Positions 31,395 through 42,017 of a DNA stretch of 64,000 nucleotides are shown here, in pieces (position 1 is the stretch's first letter; each line of letters starts with the position of its first letter). A program made the translations under genes and the position numbers. This DNA comes from Albugo candida (lineage: Eukaryota; Oomycota; Peronosporomycetes; Albuginales), in assembly GCA_040437565.1 (NCBI GenBank), contig JBDOQK010000053.1, positions 62,001 through 126,000 of the forward strand, written 5' to 3'. Below the pieces are notes generated by a model. The model saw nothing but the letters and a program-made list of their open reading frames with translations. It searched no databases and was not told where the DNA came from.

Positions 31395-33141
31395 ATGCGA
31401 ATCTCTTTAAACCAACTAGTCACAAAAAGATATAGACGTTTTCAATATCGCCACGGATTCAATAGAATTCAAACCTATTCAGGACTGATCCTTACTGGAG
31501 CGATCACCACTGGGGTTTTATGTGCACAATCTCGCGCACTTTACGTACAATGCGAAAATACACATCANNNNNNNNNNNNNNNNNNNNNNNNNNNNNNNNN
31601 NNNNNNNNNNNNNNNNNNNNNNNNNNNNNNNNNNNNNNNNNNNNNNNNNNNNNNNNNNNNNNNNNNNTTAAACCAACTAGTCACAAAAAGATATAGACGT
31701 TTTCAATATCGCCACGGATTCAATAGAATTCAAACCTATTCAGGACTGATCCTTACTGGAGCGATCACCACTGGGGTTTTATGTGCACAATCTCGCGCAC
31801 TTTACGTACAATGCGAAAATACACATCATACTGCTGACAAGCAAATTGTAACGGATTCGTTTCAGTACAAGATTCTAATTGAAGAGTATTGGAAGAATGC
31901 CAAAAGCTTGCACTCACCCTCTACACGCTTTCAAGCTTTTGCTTCAAAGCGAATAGCAGCCGGTAGTGACGCAGACAACCAAGTTTTTGCAATGACCTTT
32001 ACGGACTTTATCGCTTCCTTCCTTGTACCAAGATTCCGACTTTACGAGCTCGTAAGATTTTTTTACAAATTTGAGGATTCATAATGTGATCACCAAATCT
32101 TTTACTCAGAATCCTGATTACCTGTACGAAACGGAATTTTTAGGAAACGATGAAGGACTCATCACGTTTGAAGAGTATTTAGCCATTATACACTTACTAC
32201 AGAGTAATTATACACACACTACACAGTTCCTCATTTACATGGTGCTTGAGTAGTTCCAAAAATCCATTTCGATGTGGCTTTCTCAGTCTTCGATCTGGAC
32301 GGAGATGATGCAGTGGATAAAGCGGAATTCTGCCACGTTATGGAAAATTTGTTAAGCTCTCAGCAAAATCAATCATGGACCCTCACATCGATCGATATCG
32401 AGAAAACTTTTACTCGCTTAATTGCCCACTTATTTGAGGATTCCGGCAGTATCTCAGCCACAAAGTTCGAAAACGTGTTGGATCAAATCCGGACTCAGAT
32501 ACTCCGCGCGGAGTTTGATTCTTGCGCAACTCGGACTCCCAACACGCAAGAACGTGCCATGTCGATGCACGATTTTGCTATCACTCTTATAGCCGGATGT
32601 GATCCTCATCAACTAAAGATCTACTTGAGTCGTCTCAGTAAGCTTCACGCCAGCAACGTACGTAAATTACTTTGCGCTTCCATCAATCTTATGTGCGTTT
32701 TTCTTACCAGGAACGTGTGAATTGGAACGAATTCTACAAATTTCACTTCTACGTTCAGCACAATCTTCGAGATATTAAGCTGGCGCTAGATCTGACTGGG
32801 AAAGAAGAGATTGACGAAGCCGATTTCATTCGGGCAGTAGCGATCGTATGTGATATTGAACTATCTTATCCAGTCAGTCAGCAGATATTTCACGTTTTCG
32901 ATCGAAATGGTATTTTTTTGTTTGGGAACTCGTGACAGACAAATGACCTACGCAAAATGTCTACAGAGAATGGACTTTTGGACAGCTCCGAACTACTGCA
33001 CATGCTCCAGCTCCGTGACAGCACAGGTTTCTGTAAGGTACTTAACGCGCGTTGCGTACTTTAGTGGTCTTAGTTTTGTAATAACAGGCACATCTGGACT
33101 CAAAAATGAAACGATTTTGGAATTGTATAGGCGCAACGTAA
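31395..33141 (+). CDS. MICU1: MICU-type EF-hand regulator of the mitochondrial calcium uniporter
   Basis: Six exons close to 405 aa once the duplicated 161 bp around the gap 31568-31667 is removed (31407-31567 equals 31668-31828). The N-terminus (KRYRRFQYRHGFNR, then a hydrophobic segment) is a mitochondrial presequence with anchor. EF-hand 1 is DLDGDDAVDKAEF and EF-hand 2 is DRNENGLLDSSE, separated by the MICU core (VNWNEFYKFHFYVQHNL). I chose donor 33037 for the last intron, giving a stop at 33141; another splice would extend it to 33311 and overlap ADPGK. MICU gates the uniporter according to calcium in the intermembrane space. Confidence 0.87.
31568..31667. other. Assembly gap (100 N) with 161-bp duplicated flanks
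   Basis: 31407-31567 equals 31668-31828. It lies in MICU1 exon 1, where the frame is continuous if the flanks are merged. Confidence 0.9.
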
Positions 33142-33153
33142 AACAAAAGAACT

Positions 33154-34829
33154 TTAAACGCTTTGCTTATCCTTTTGATGATGATACGCCATTCCTGTTC
33201 CGGAAATGTTGTCACCCAAGCCCGCAGTATGATCAGGCTGCTTACAAGCGAGCATTGGTACCAAGTAACATTGAAAACTATCAGCTTCTTTCCATGTCAA
33301 GACGGGCGTAAATGGATCCAGAGAGAGTTTGCTGACTTTACTCTTTTCACTCAACAGAATGTCGCGAGGAAGTAACATTTCAACGCGATTGATATCGATC
33401 TCCATTTTCGAACTATGCTGGATGCCGTCACGTGCCTTCTGATTCTTTCCGCATGCCAATTTTGTGCTCATCAACGCAGCTTGAATAAGCGCCTTTGTTG
33501 GATCTTGCCATGTGCTCTTATCCTCCTGACAAAGAATGTGGAACTGAAGTGTGTGGAAATGCATTCGACCGAGTTGTGCCAAAGCGTATTTCTTGGAATC
33601 AACTTCCGTGTCCACATTTTTGACCGAACGAAAATGCATTTTGGCCTTTTTTGAATAAAGCAATATGTCATGCACCTGCTCTGTGACTTGAGCTACGGTT
33701 GGCCGAGACCCTGTGGCTTTGACTTCCTGATCCGAGACGAGATATCGATGAAGGATAAACAACTCTTGTTCATTCAGGCCGATTGAATTCACCCAGGGCA
33801 AAACCAATGACGTCGTATCGCCAAAAAGTGTAAAGTCTACAAAACGAGTGAGTTCTCTTCAGATTCTTCAAGTCGTAAAAAGTACTCACCGGACACGGCC
33901 GCAAACTCATAATGCGATGGCGTTTTTTGTAAATACAGATTTTTTAATAGCTCTGAAAGCTTTACGAGCCTGGAAAGTCTTTGCTCGTCATCAGTTTCCA
34001 CTTCCATCAATTGTAATCCGCCGATAACAACCAAATCAGGCTGAAATTCTTCTAGAGCTTCTTCAAACGCCTCTAATACTGAGAATTTGGCGTTGTAGAT
34101 GTCATGATTCAGATAATATCGGTTCGCGCGTGGAGAAGTAAATCCGCTAAAGGATTCCTCCTTTCCATATTCCAAAACCAAATGAACATCTTCTTGTTCC
34201 TGATCGCTCAATTCCCCGACAATTTGAATTAACGGATTGTAATGCTTTCTCATTTCTTTGCCAATGGCTGCGCCCAATAAGACCTGACACCCTTCTGCGG
34301 CAGCTCGTTCTGCCATCGTCGCCGCATTTCCACCAACAGATTGCTTAACATTTGATAGTGTTTTAGCAATAGCGACAATCTGATGGAATTCGATGAATGA
34401 CGACATACTTTGCTCTGCAGCAGCACCACTGGAAAAGTAGTACGAAAAGCTTTGGAATAGCTCGGGTATGGATGTGATTCTTTCGTGATGTTGACTCACG
34501 AGATTTTCGAGATCCTCAGGCGATTGCTGTTCCGTGAGTACCTTCATGAGGTCAACGGCTCGAACCGATACATCCAAATCAGCACTACAACAAAATGCTA
34601 AGCGGATGGGTTTGGTAGGCTCAGAGGTCTTATAGGAAGCCTCCGTTGGACGCGTTTGATAGAGAAGCGATTTATAAAATTGAAGCTGTTCTGCCTCACT
34701 CAAGTGTGGGGATGAGGTGGGAAGTAATGAGGCAAAAAAATCGATAAAGAAGATCGCAAGCAAACTTATAACAAGTGAGTTAAACAACATGAACAGTTGT
34801 GAGGTGCTATACATGATGCTGAGGACCAC
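33154..34829 (-). CDS. ADPGK: ADP-dependent glucokinase
   Basis: Two exons (34829-33890 and 33836-33154; 53-nt intron) close to 540 aa. A hydrophobic N-terminal segment (residues 8-36) suggests an ER signal anchor, as in animal ADPGK. SVGGNAATMAERAAAEGCQVLLG, PRANRYYLNHDI, LEEFQPDLVVIGGLQLME, VNSIGLNEQEL and the catalytic GLGDNISGTG match the ribokinase-fold ADPGK family. It phosphorylates glucose using ADP. The C-terminus ends soon after the active site, as in the family. Its stop is 12 bp from the MICU1 stop on the other strand. Confidence 0.93.
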
Positions 34830-34988
34830 GCGAAGTGGAGCAAGAAGACGATTATCAAATCGGATGCCAAGGTTTTCGGAGATATAACCAATGAAATGCT
34901 TTGTAGGAACTCAGCGGACATTACGAAAATTTATGAAGGTCGAATGTATTAAATAAAATAGTATCAAATGTAACTCGGGTTATGCTTC

Positions 34989-35726
34989 TTAGTTTGTGAA
35001 GTTAGCTTTCAGGTGACGATGTACCGGTTCGATAGGCACACCCAATTGTTGCTGGACTCCATATTGCCCAGTGGGAGTTGGTTGTGTATCTGTAGGAAAG
35101 AAGTTGCTGTTCACAGGAGAAGTTACTTGGCCATCTGAGTTTCTCTTTGTACCGGGCGGCTGACAAATCACTCGGTAGTTTTTCACAGTGTGGTCCGATT
35201 TTAGCTTTTGGACTCGGTACGTGTTTGTGCTATCGAGAGTGTACCCACTCCAAATCATGTGTGCTGTGATGTATTCCACATCAATCTCCGTTGAGCTTCT
35301 CATGATCGGACGAGCGCAAACCGCTTGACGTAGAAGACCGAGAGTATATTTCCCATAAACATGCCTCTGACCGGATGGGATGAGTATGAATTTTTTCTGC
35401 ATCAGCTCGGCTCGCAATCCGTTGGCACTGGCCAACGTGAATGGGCTGACATTATTGGCCTTGGCAGCTATATTGGAGACTTGGTACACCGGACCACTCA
35501 GTGAAGCGTAGACACTTCCACTGATCCCGGCCACGACTGTTATACCAGCAGTGACCGCAACTCCGACCCCAGCAGCAGCAGGAAGAACGCCCAGTCCCAA
35601 ACCACCAGCAAGTGTCATTACTATCGCACCAATTCCGAGTCCGATGGCGAGTGCTTTACGATCTACACTGACCTTGCAATGAGTGTCATACGAAGTGTCA
35701 TTGGAAATAGCAAGGTATGATCCCAT
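34989..35726 (-). CDS. MGSY-family protein 3
   Basis: A single exon of 245 aa from MGSYLAISNDTS; an in-frame upstream Met at 35849 adds 41 residues not shared by the paralogues. It has the same order as the copies at 5403 and 7041: Gly2 with a myristoylation context, ND motif, Cys at 17, a long Gly/Ala-rich hydrophobic stretch (28-75) able to form a membrane hairpin, then ASANGLRAELMQKKF, GKYTLGLLRQAVCAR and WSGYT. It is the longest of the three, with an extra Pro/Gln/Thr-rich tail. Function unknown. Confidence 0.75.
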   Translation of the reverse strand: MGSYLAISNDTSYDTHCKVSVDRKALAIGLGIGAIVMTLAGGLGLGVLPAAAGVGVAVTAGITVVAGISGSVYASLSGPVYQVSNIAAKANNVSPFTLASANGLRAELMQKKFILIPSGQRHVYGKYTLGLLRQAVCARPIMRSSTEIDVEYITAHMIWSGYTLDSTNTYRVQKLKSDHTVKNYRVICQPPGTKRNSDGQVTSPVNSNFFPTDTQPTPTGQYGVQQQLGVPIEPVHRHLKANFTN

Positions 35727-35849
35727 AGTGAGGCTTCTGAGTGTTTTCTTGGTGATGGAAAATTGTAGAGTGATGATGGAGTTACAGGAATGCACGGCTT
35801 CATTTCTAAACGAGGTCGTCGAAACGACACAATTTACGACATAAATCAA

Positions 35850-36528
35850 ATAGGTGTCTGGTTGTTATTCTCACAGTTGCTGAAGCTGAGTTGGCATGCT
35901 GGAATCGTTGGAAAGAGCTCATATAATTTATCGTTTCGTCGAGAGTACTTGATGCATTGTAACAATACAGCGAGTGAATGGGGTCTCAATCAGACCATTT
36001 CAGCCAGTTGATAGATAGAGCCAGATCAACCTATCCAATCGAAAGTAATTGTAAATAATTCTAACCAATCAGATTTAGAAAGCGACTCAACTAGCAAGCA
36101 AGATATCATGGATTCTTGCGAGTTACCTGCTTGCTAATGTGAATTTTATGTGAGGGATAGGAGATACCTCCCTTGTACCGCCTTGAACAGCTCTAGAGCA
36201 TATCTTTGACGTATTACTCACTCAAGATTGTCTAGAGTATACTTAGGATCACCGACTATTGACAGCGTGATTGCTATTAAATCACATAGAAAGATGTCAA
36301 GCTACTGACCACTTTCTGAGAAGTTGAATTGCGCAGTACGTTCATAACTCTTCGCTTTTAGCTAGTGGGATTTAAACCTCCTACATAACGTGAGCATTTT
36401 TTGCATCGTTTTCATATTATTGGGGTCATAATATGGATAAGCGATACAAGAATCATATTGCTCAAGTTACTCTTTAAGCAAACTGAAAAAAGAACAAGTA
36501 AAATTCAATCCTCAAAACCAAGCGTAAA
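35850..36528. other. Intergenic region
   Basis: About 680 bp, AT-rich. No coding or RNA feature is recognised. Confidence 0.4.
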
Positions 36529-37083
36529 TCACTTGAACATCTTTTTCATCTGTTTTTTAAATTGCTTTTTCATGTTTTTCCCCTTGTACTTAAAGCCTTT
36601 GTGTTTTCCATGTTTATACTTTTTGTGTTTGTGTTTCATCTTGCCATGATGCATAACTCCAGGTTGCATCACGAAGCCTGGTTGGCCATAAGCTGGTTGT
36701 GGGTAAGCTTGGGGAGGATAAGCTTGATTGGGTGGATACATGGGTCGGGCCATAGGAGGTTGCATCGGGTGTCCTTGAGGGTGACATTGTTGGGGAGGAT
36801 ACCCTTGCTGAGGAGGATACCCTTGTTGAGGAGGATACCCTTGTTGAGGAGGATACCCTTGCTGAGGAGGATACCCTTGTTGAGGAGGATACCCTTGCTG
36901 AGGAGGATACCCTTGTTGAGGCACTTGTCCTTGCGGATATGCTTGAGGATAGCCCGGCTGGGATACGTTTGGACAAGTGGGTTGAGGAGGATATCCGCCG
37001 GGATACCCCTGTTGTTGCGGCGGATACTGCCCGGGGTACGCTTGCTGCCCGGGGTAACCCTGAGGATACTCTTTCTTCGTCAT
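36529..37083 (-). CDS. PQQGYP-repeat protein with Lys/His-rich tail
   Basis: A single exon of 184 aa. Residues 1-60 are Gly/Pro/Gln/Tyr-rich, 56-100 hold seven near-perfect copies of the hexapeptide PPQQGY, and 101-145 are again Pro/Tyr-rich. The last 40 residues change to a strongly basic tract ([20 protein letters not shown] ... [13 protein letters not shown]). PQQGYP repeats occur in annexin, synaptotagmin-like and C2-domain proteins as flexible arms, but here there is no folded partner domain. Phase-separating or nucleic-acid/membrane-binding behaviour is inference. No signal peptide. Confidence 0.65.
   Translation of the reverse strand: MTKKEYPQGYPGQQAYPGQYPPQQQGYPGGYPPQPTCPNVSQPGYPQAYPQGQVPQQGYPPQQGYPPQQGYPPQQGYPPQQGYPPQQGYPPQQGYPPQQCHPQGHPMQPPMARPMYPPNQAYPPQAYPQPAYGQPGFVMQPGVMHHGKMKHKHKKYKHGKHKGFKYKGKNMKKQFKKQMKKMFK
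36792..36927 (-). repeat. 18-bp coding tandem repeat (PPQQGY)
   Basis: On the plus strand the unit GGATACCCTTGYTGAGGA recurs about seven times with C/T alternation, so some copies differ by one silent base. The array is expected to be length-variable between isolates. Confidence 0.85.
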
Positions 37084-37339
37084 TTCACAACTTTCAAATG
37101 TCGTTTTTATTTCATCAGTAGCCTGAGTTCACGATGCAATTAGTACGTTTCTAGCATTTTACCGTAACGATCCGGTATATAGCCTGCATCTATTCACAAA
37201 TAACATAATCAGTCTACTCTTTACTTTATATATCCCCTCAATATATCGCAATTACAACTGAAGGTGCCTGTATGGGAAATGCAACCCTTTTATTACACTG
37301 AAAAAGTACATCTTAATAAGAACTCGTATTTTAACCATC

Positions 37340-38674
37340 ATGCTAAGCTCCGACCATTTATGCGTTGGCCGACGTTGTGAGGTACTGACGACAAAACCGT
37401 CAAAAAGTCGTCTACGTGCTTCCATACGTCGCTTTGGAGTCATCGCTTACACCGGGCCGGTGGCCTGTCTTCCGGAAGGAGTCTGGATTGGTGTTCGATT
37501 AGATCAAGCAAGCGGGAGAAATGATGGCACAGCACAGGGAATCCGGTACTTTGACTGCCGCGAGTGTCACGGGATCTTTGTGCGTCCGGAAAATATTCGA
37601 TTTATAGAAGACGATAATTCTCCAACATCTTCCTCAAAACGATGCAACTCACAAGTGGCCACCGATACGACCCAGTCGAAACCTGAAAGTCGAGCAGGTT
37701 GTGCTCAAGAGTTTTGGAAGGAATTCAGTGCAAAAGAAATGAAAATTCGCCAGAATATAGACATTTGTATAGAGAAAAGCGGATCCAATCAAGCGACATT
37801 CGAGAATTTGATGTCGCTTGTAGCAGATATGAAGGAAACAGCAGCTCGGGCTGCGTCGTTATATCTGTCGCTGTACGATATTCGACAGACAAACTTGATA
37901 CTCAGTCGAATTACTGAGCTGATTGAGAAAGCTCGAGCGATATTTGCACCGAGAAAACAGTTTACTTTTCGTACGGCGCGACGCAAACGAATGGAACGTA
38001 TCGCCGATAAAGAATCCACCACCAAGCCGGAGAATGCTACGAATGCCAACTTTCAGGCACCGGACTCGGGCAATGATTTGAAATGTTTCGCGAACGAAAA
38101 TGAGCTAACAATCTCCGATAAACAAGACGAAATCATAGTGTTGGATGAATTTACATTTTCACTCCAAAAGGACTCGGAAAACCCACAGGGAACGAGTATG
38201 ATGAAAGATCTGAATCTGATGCGATTGAAAAACTGCACAATTTGCATCACAGTGGAGACATCAGCTATACGCGCTCACAACCTCGATAATTGCCGATTGC
38301 TGACCGGTCCAGTATATGGGAGTATATGGTTGCATCAGTGTCATAAGAGCACATTCGTCATTGCTTGTCGCCAGCTTCGGGTGCATTGGAGTGTGGCTTG
38401 CACGTTCTTACTTCGACTTGGTAGCCATCCTATCATCGAAAACTGCACACAAATGATTTTTCGTCCGTACACTTTACATTATGAAGGCCTTAAGGAAGCG
38501 CTTCAGCGCATCGGATTGGAAAGAGAAAATGGATTTTGGGCAAAAGTGAATGATTTCAATTGGCATCGATCACAACAATCACCCAATTGGAGTCTACAAT
38601 GGGATACAAAGCAGCAAAAGGAAGTCAAAGAGCTCGTTCCATCCTCGCTGACTTCCCGTGTGTCATTGCGTTGA
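37340..38674 (+). CDS. CAP-Gly domain fused to tubulin-binding cofactor C
   Basis: A single exon of 444 aa. Residues 8-90 are a CAP-Gly domain (GRRCEVL, GPVACLPEGVWIGVRLD, GRNDGTAQGIRYFDC, HGIFVRPENI; GRNDG replaces the usual GKNDG). Residues 120-215 resemble the helical TBCC N-domain (FWKEFSAKEMKIRQNID ... PRKQFTF). Residues 280-395 are the beta-helical cofactor C domain: LKNCTICITV, LTGPVYGSIWLHQCHKSTF, ACRQLRVHWS and SHPIIENC, with the arginine of the CxQLR finger conserved. TBCC triggers GTP hydrolysis in the tubulin folding complex. The added CAP-Gly part could bind tubulin tails. The stop is 4 bp from the RPA43 stop. Confidence 0.87.
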   Translation: MLSSDHLCVGRRCEVLTTKPSKSRLRASIRRFGVIAYTGPVACLPEGVWIGVRLDQASGRNDGTAQGIRYFDCRECHGIFVRPENIRFIEDDNSPTSSSKRCNSQVATDTTQSKPESRAGCAQEFWKEFSAKEMKIRQNIDICIEKSGSNQATFENLMSLVADMKETAARAASLYLSLYDIRQTNLILSRITELIEKARAIFAPRKQFTFRTARRKRMERIADKESTTKPENATNANFQAPDSGNDLKCFANENELTISDKQDEIIVLDEFTFSLQKDSENPQGTSMMKDLNLMRLKNCTICITVETSAIRAHNLDNCRLLTGPVYGSIWLHQCHKSTFVIACRQLRVHWSVACTFLLRLGSHPIIENCTQMIFRPYTLHYEGLKEALQRIGLERENGFWAKVNDFNWHRSQQSPNWSLQWDTKQQKEVKELVPSSLTSRVSLR

Positions 38675-38678
38675 GGCC

Positions 38679-39544
38679 TTACGACTTGTGCTGCTTTCTT
38701 TGTTTGCTTTTCTTTTTCTTGGTAGCTGGCACCATTTCCATTTGAGGTTCTTCATCGACGATATCCTTTCGTCTTTTCTTGACAAATGCGCTCTTTGTTC
38801 GTTTACTACTTTGTTGCTCTGTTTGGTCGACTTTCATAGAGGCTTCAATTGAGATCATTCCACCAGCAACGCGAACACTATCACACACACTGTCAGTAGT
38901 TTTGTAGTCAATGAGCAAATGAAACGTTAACCGTTGTATCTTCACTGTCACAATGTCATCGACGTTAATAATGTCTCCATCATTTCCTATCCTAACATGT
39001 TGTGAGTGTATAACAGTGATACGATCGGAGTCATGTACCAAGATTCTTTATGATAATTATATACAAATCCTTCCGGAAGCTCTGATGCAGCTACAGAGCC
39101 GTTAAACACTCCGACAAATAACATTCCAATGTGATTGCTGCCGATTTTATTAATCTGCGCTTTAAGCAGCATTCCTTGTCGCGGTTGGAATACGAGCGCG
39201 TTGGCTATTATTTTGCAATGAACGTATGGGGAATCGCTGATAATGTGTCCATGAGGCTCGATCAAACGAACGGAATCAAAGCACAAAATGACTCCTTTTA
39301 GCGTCTCGTTGTATTGCATAACGCTTTCATCGAGCTCTTGTTTGATTCCTTCAAGAGGATCACTCAAGTGACATGGAGAGAGGCTTAAACTGTGTCGAAC
39401 CTGAAAGTATGAAGCAGATACAGATATTGAGTCGCTTTCTTAGCGATCGATTTTCTCTACCTTAATGGACACGAAAGGGCTCGATGCGGCGACCATTTTA
39501 TCCAATCCGTTTTCTATCTCTCGATAATTTGCCAGTAACATCAT
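38679..39544 (-). CDS. POLR1F: RNA polymerase I subunit RPA43
   Basis: Three exons (39544-39461, 39400-39039, 38991-38679; introns 60 and 47 nt) close to 252 aa. The N-terminal RPB7-like part reads HLSDPLEGIKQELDESVMQY, LKGVILCFDSVRLIEP, and the OB-fold part QPRQGMLLKAQINKIGSNHIG, VFNGSVAASELPEGF, then INVDDIVTVKIQRL. The tail is lysine-rich (KKKKSKQRKQ), as in other RPA43 proteins. With RPA14 it forms the Pol I stalk that contacts Rrn3. The second intron is what joins the two halves of the S1-like domain. Confidence 0.88.
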
Positions 39545-39754
39545 GAAAAATAAACAAGTGCATTTTAATTGGCTGTTTCGCCTACTTATTCAACGAGTTT
39601 CGAGCAATCACACCGGCGCATGCGTGCTCTCCTCATAAGTACTATTTCGGGCCGTTGGACGTGCTCACTAACGCTACAGTTACGTGCAAAACCAGTACGC
39701 CTTTTCCAATGGGCGTCCGTTGATCTACAGCGCAATTGCTTCCTTGGCAGTAAT

Positions 39755-40438
39755 ATGATCCGAATCGTTCTCTGCTACCTCCTGACGCAACACTTGTTTC
39801 ACGTTGTGATTCCATACTGCCCGAATGGCTGCAATGCGCAAGGAACGTGTGGTCAAAACGATCGGTGCACGTGTTTTCTGCGTCAAGATCAGAATGATAT
39901 CAGCTCAACAAACACTTATCCTGCTTACAAAGGAGCAGATTGCTCACTACGAACTTGCCCTCACGGTGCATCTTGGGTTTCGGTACCTTCGGCTGACAAC
40001 GCTGCACACCCATTGGTCGAGTGTTCGAACAAAGGAACGTGCGATTACGCGACTGGGTTATGTGATTGCTATTTGGGGTACGAAGGGAAGGCTTGTGAGC
40101 GTGCATTATGTCCCAACAATTGTAATGGACGTGGTCTTTGTTTGACGCTACAAGATATCATCTACAAGGATCCAGATCAACTATCTGCTAGATCCACTAC
40201 GAAATACACAGCTTGGGACGGAGAAAAACATATGGGGTGTCTGTGTGATCAAGGCTACCGTGGGCCAGACTGTTCTATCAAGGAATGTCCTAGCGGACTG
40301 GATGTACTTTTGGGGCACGGGAAGAATGAAGGACGTGATTGTGGCGGTCGTGGAAATTGCAATCCAGAAACGGGAGATTGTGATTGTTTTCCTGGATATT
40401 ATGGCACGGCTTGCGAGTTCCAAACAACTGTCCGCTGA
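39755..40438 (+). CDS. Secreted EGF/tenascin-like cysteine-rich protein
   Basis: 227 aa from the ATG at 39755, which gives a good signal peptide (MIRIVLCYLLTQHLFHVVIP). The mature protein has four EGF-like modules: CPNGCNAQGTCGQNDRCTCF, then ECSNKGTCDYATGLCDCYLGYEG, CPNNCNGRGLC with GCLCDQGYRGPDC, and CGGRGNCNPETGDCDCFPGYYG. The open frame upstream of this Met looks non-coding. EGF arrays of this style occur in stramenopile mastigoneme proteins and in other surface proteins; whether this one belongs to flagellar hairs is only a possibility. No membrane anchor. Confidence 0.7.
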   Translation: MIRIVLCYLLTQHLFHVVIPYCPNGCNAQGTCGQNDRCTCFLRQDQNDISSTNTYPAYKGADCSLRTCPHGASWVSVPSADNAAHPLVECSNKGTCDYATGLCDCYLGYEGKACERALCPNNCNGRGLCLTLQDIIYKDPDQLSARSTTKYTAWDGEKHMGCLCDQGYRGPDCSIKECPSGLDVLLGHGKNEGRDCGGRGNCNPETGDCDCFPGYYGTACEFQTTVR

Positions 40439-40516
40439 TACTAATTGGCCTCGTGGTCTCGAATATTACTTATATAACCTTTTTCTAGCTAAGTTTATCA
40501 ATGCTACATAAAGTAA

Positions 40517-40971
40517 TTACTCGATAATCAGTTCGTCGATCGACCAGTCCTCAAACGACCCGTCTGGTAAGTATCGTCGTATGATAATCGGGATTTTGCG
40601 CTCGCGTAATTCCTTTAGGGCGATTTTGAGCGGATCCGTTTCTCCTTCAATATCTACCATTACCGGCGCATTCATGCTATATGAACAATTAGCGTGGCCA
40701 CGCAATGTAAGGTTGATGTACATTACCTTATTTGCAACGCTCGAGTGCCGAGGACACGAGCCCGTTCGAATTTTGTCATGTATTTTGTAGTCACTCGTTG
40801 CGCATTGGGTTTTCGATGCGAGTCATCTAGAATTTCAACCTTATCGTAGGATCCATCTTCATTTACTGCATCCTCTTCCAGCGTATCAAAAGTCTCCTCT
40901 TCCATTACTTCCTCTTCCTCCGGTACTTCATTTTCAATGTCGACATGACCGTCTTCATAGTCATCGTCCAT
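40517..40971 (-). CDS. RPB6: RNA polymerase subunit RPB6 (shared by Pol I, II, III)
   Basis: Two exons (40971-40727 and 40676-40517; 50-nt intron) close to 134 aa. The N-terminus is acidic (residues 1-50), and the folded part [59 protein letters not shown] is nearly invariant across eukaryotes. It clamps the largest subunit in all three polymerases. It lies tail-to-tail with the EGF-like gene (78 bp). Confidence 0.97.
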
Positions 40972-41435
40972 TGCTTTTCAGTGATGATCATTGGTTTAAA
41001 TTCCGCCAATCCCAGCCTTGCACGATGACTCACGACCACTTTTGGCACCACGGTTTCTATTTATTCGAAAATCGTGCGAATTGGATGCAGTGATTTTGGT
41101 ACCCTAAATCTCCACCACATTTTTGGCATAAGTGACAGCAACAACAGACTTAATGTATAGTGCGCTGAACTTTCGAAATAAAATTGCAAAAGATCCGATT
41201 ACTATTCAATACGACACTATACAGTACAGTACGTGTATCCACGGTCCGATTAGTAGAACATGACTGACAAAGAGCACAACTTCATCTAAGTATACTCGAG
41301 AAACAATGTAACGTCAACGGGATCTTCTGTCCGCAATCTTCGATTTCTTCAGGTAGCACCCATCGTGATTTAGTTTAGAAATAACGGTCTCAATCGCACT
41401 GTTCATTTGTGGTCTTCACTCAAACGCCAGTTTTT
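40972..41435. other. Divergent intergenic region RPB6 / HTH gene
   Basis: About 460 bp. No coding similarity; it must hold both promoters. Confidence 0.4.
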
Positions 41436-42017
41436 ATGAACACATTACATTATAGGAGTACAAGTAACCCGTTTCGGAGAACTCACGTGCATGATTCTAG
41501 TCGTATTATCACTGAGCCGCCGTTACCTTCCATTTCAATACCTCAACGACTACCTCCTCATATGGGATATGTGACAACTCGAGTCGTGTCACGGTACCAC
41601 GAGCAACAGCGATGTATCTTATTTCCGTTACAAACACACAAAAAAGAGTATTGTCTAGTACCGGATCAAGATACTCATTCCGGTCAAGAGAGTTCGGGAC
41701 AGGTGATATCATTGATCAAAGACGACTCGTTTGCGAGACCCAGATCGCCTTCCCCAAGCTCTTGTCAGAACATCGAAGACGAACATAGTCAGCCACAAGC
41801 CGATACTCACAGTACACCGATCTGCAAGAAGAGGCCGCGATATTTACGGGATACAGATCGCCGTATGATCATCCAGCGGATTGAAAATGGAGAAAAGCAA
41901 GCTACGTTAGCTCGTGAATTTGGCGTTACACGGGCTGCGATTTGCCATATCAACAAGAACCGCGAAGAGATTCTGACTCGTTACGACATGCTCCTACAAT
42001 CAGCCCGCCATATGTGA
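41436..42017 (+). CDS. Small helix-turn-helix protein (Psq/CENP-B-like HTH)
   Basis: 193 aa from the first in-frame ATG. The first 135 residues are disordered and rich in Ser, Pro and Gln. Residues 140-190 form a helix-turn-helix: DTDRRMIIQRIENGEKQATLA then REFGVTRAAICHINKNREEIL. This is the Psq-like HTH that is also found in transposases and in an oomycete family of small DNA-binding proteins. There is no DDE domain, so this is probably a host regulator rather than a transposase. Target unknown. Confidence 0.65.
   Translation: MNTLHYRSTSNPFRRTHVHDSSRIITEPPLPSISIPQRLPPHMGYVTTRVVSRYHEQQRCILFPLQTHKKEYCLVPDQDTHSGQESSGQVISLIKDDSFARPRSPSPSSCQNIEDEHSQPQADTHSTPICKKRPRYLRDTDRRMIIQRIENGEKQATLAREFGVTRAAICHINKNREEILTRYDMLLQSARHM

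Noticed and set aside
36562-37143. 193-aa plus-strand frame with RRIPLL repeats
   Set aside because: It is the antisense reading of the PPQQGY tandem repeat, which is open in several frames.
41436-42017. HTH protein as a transposase
   Set aside because: Only the helix-turn-helix is present; no catalytic DDE domain or terminal repeats are nearby.
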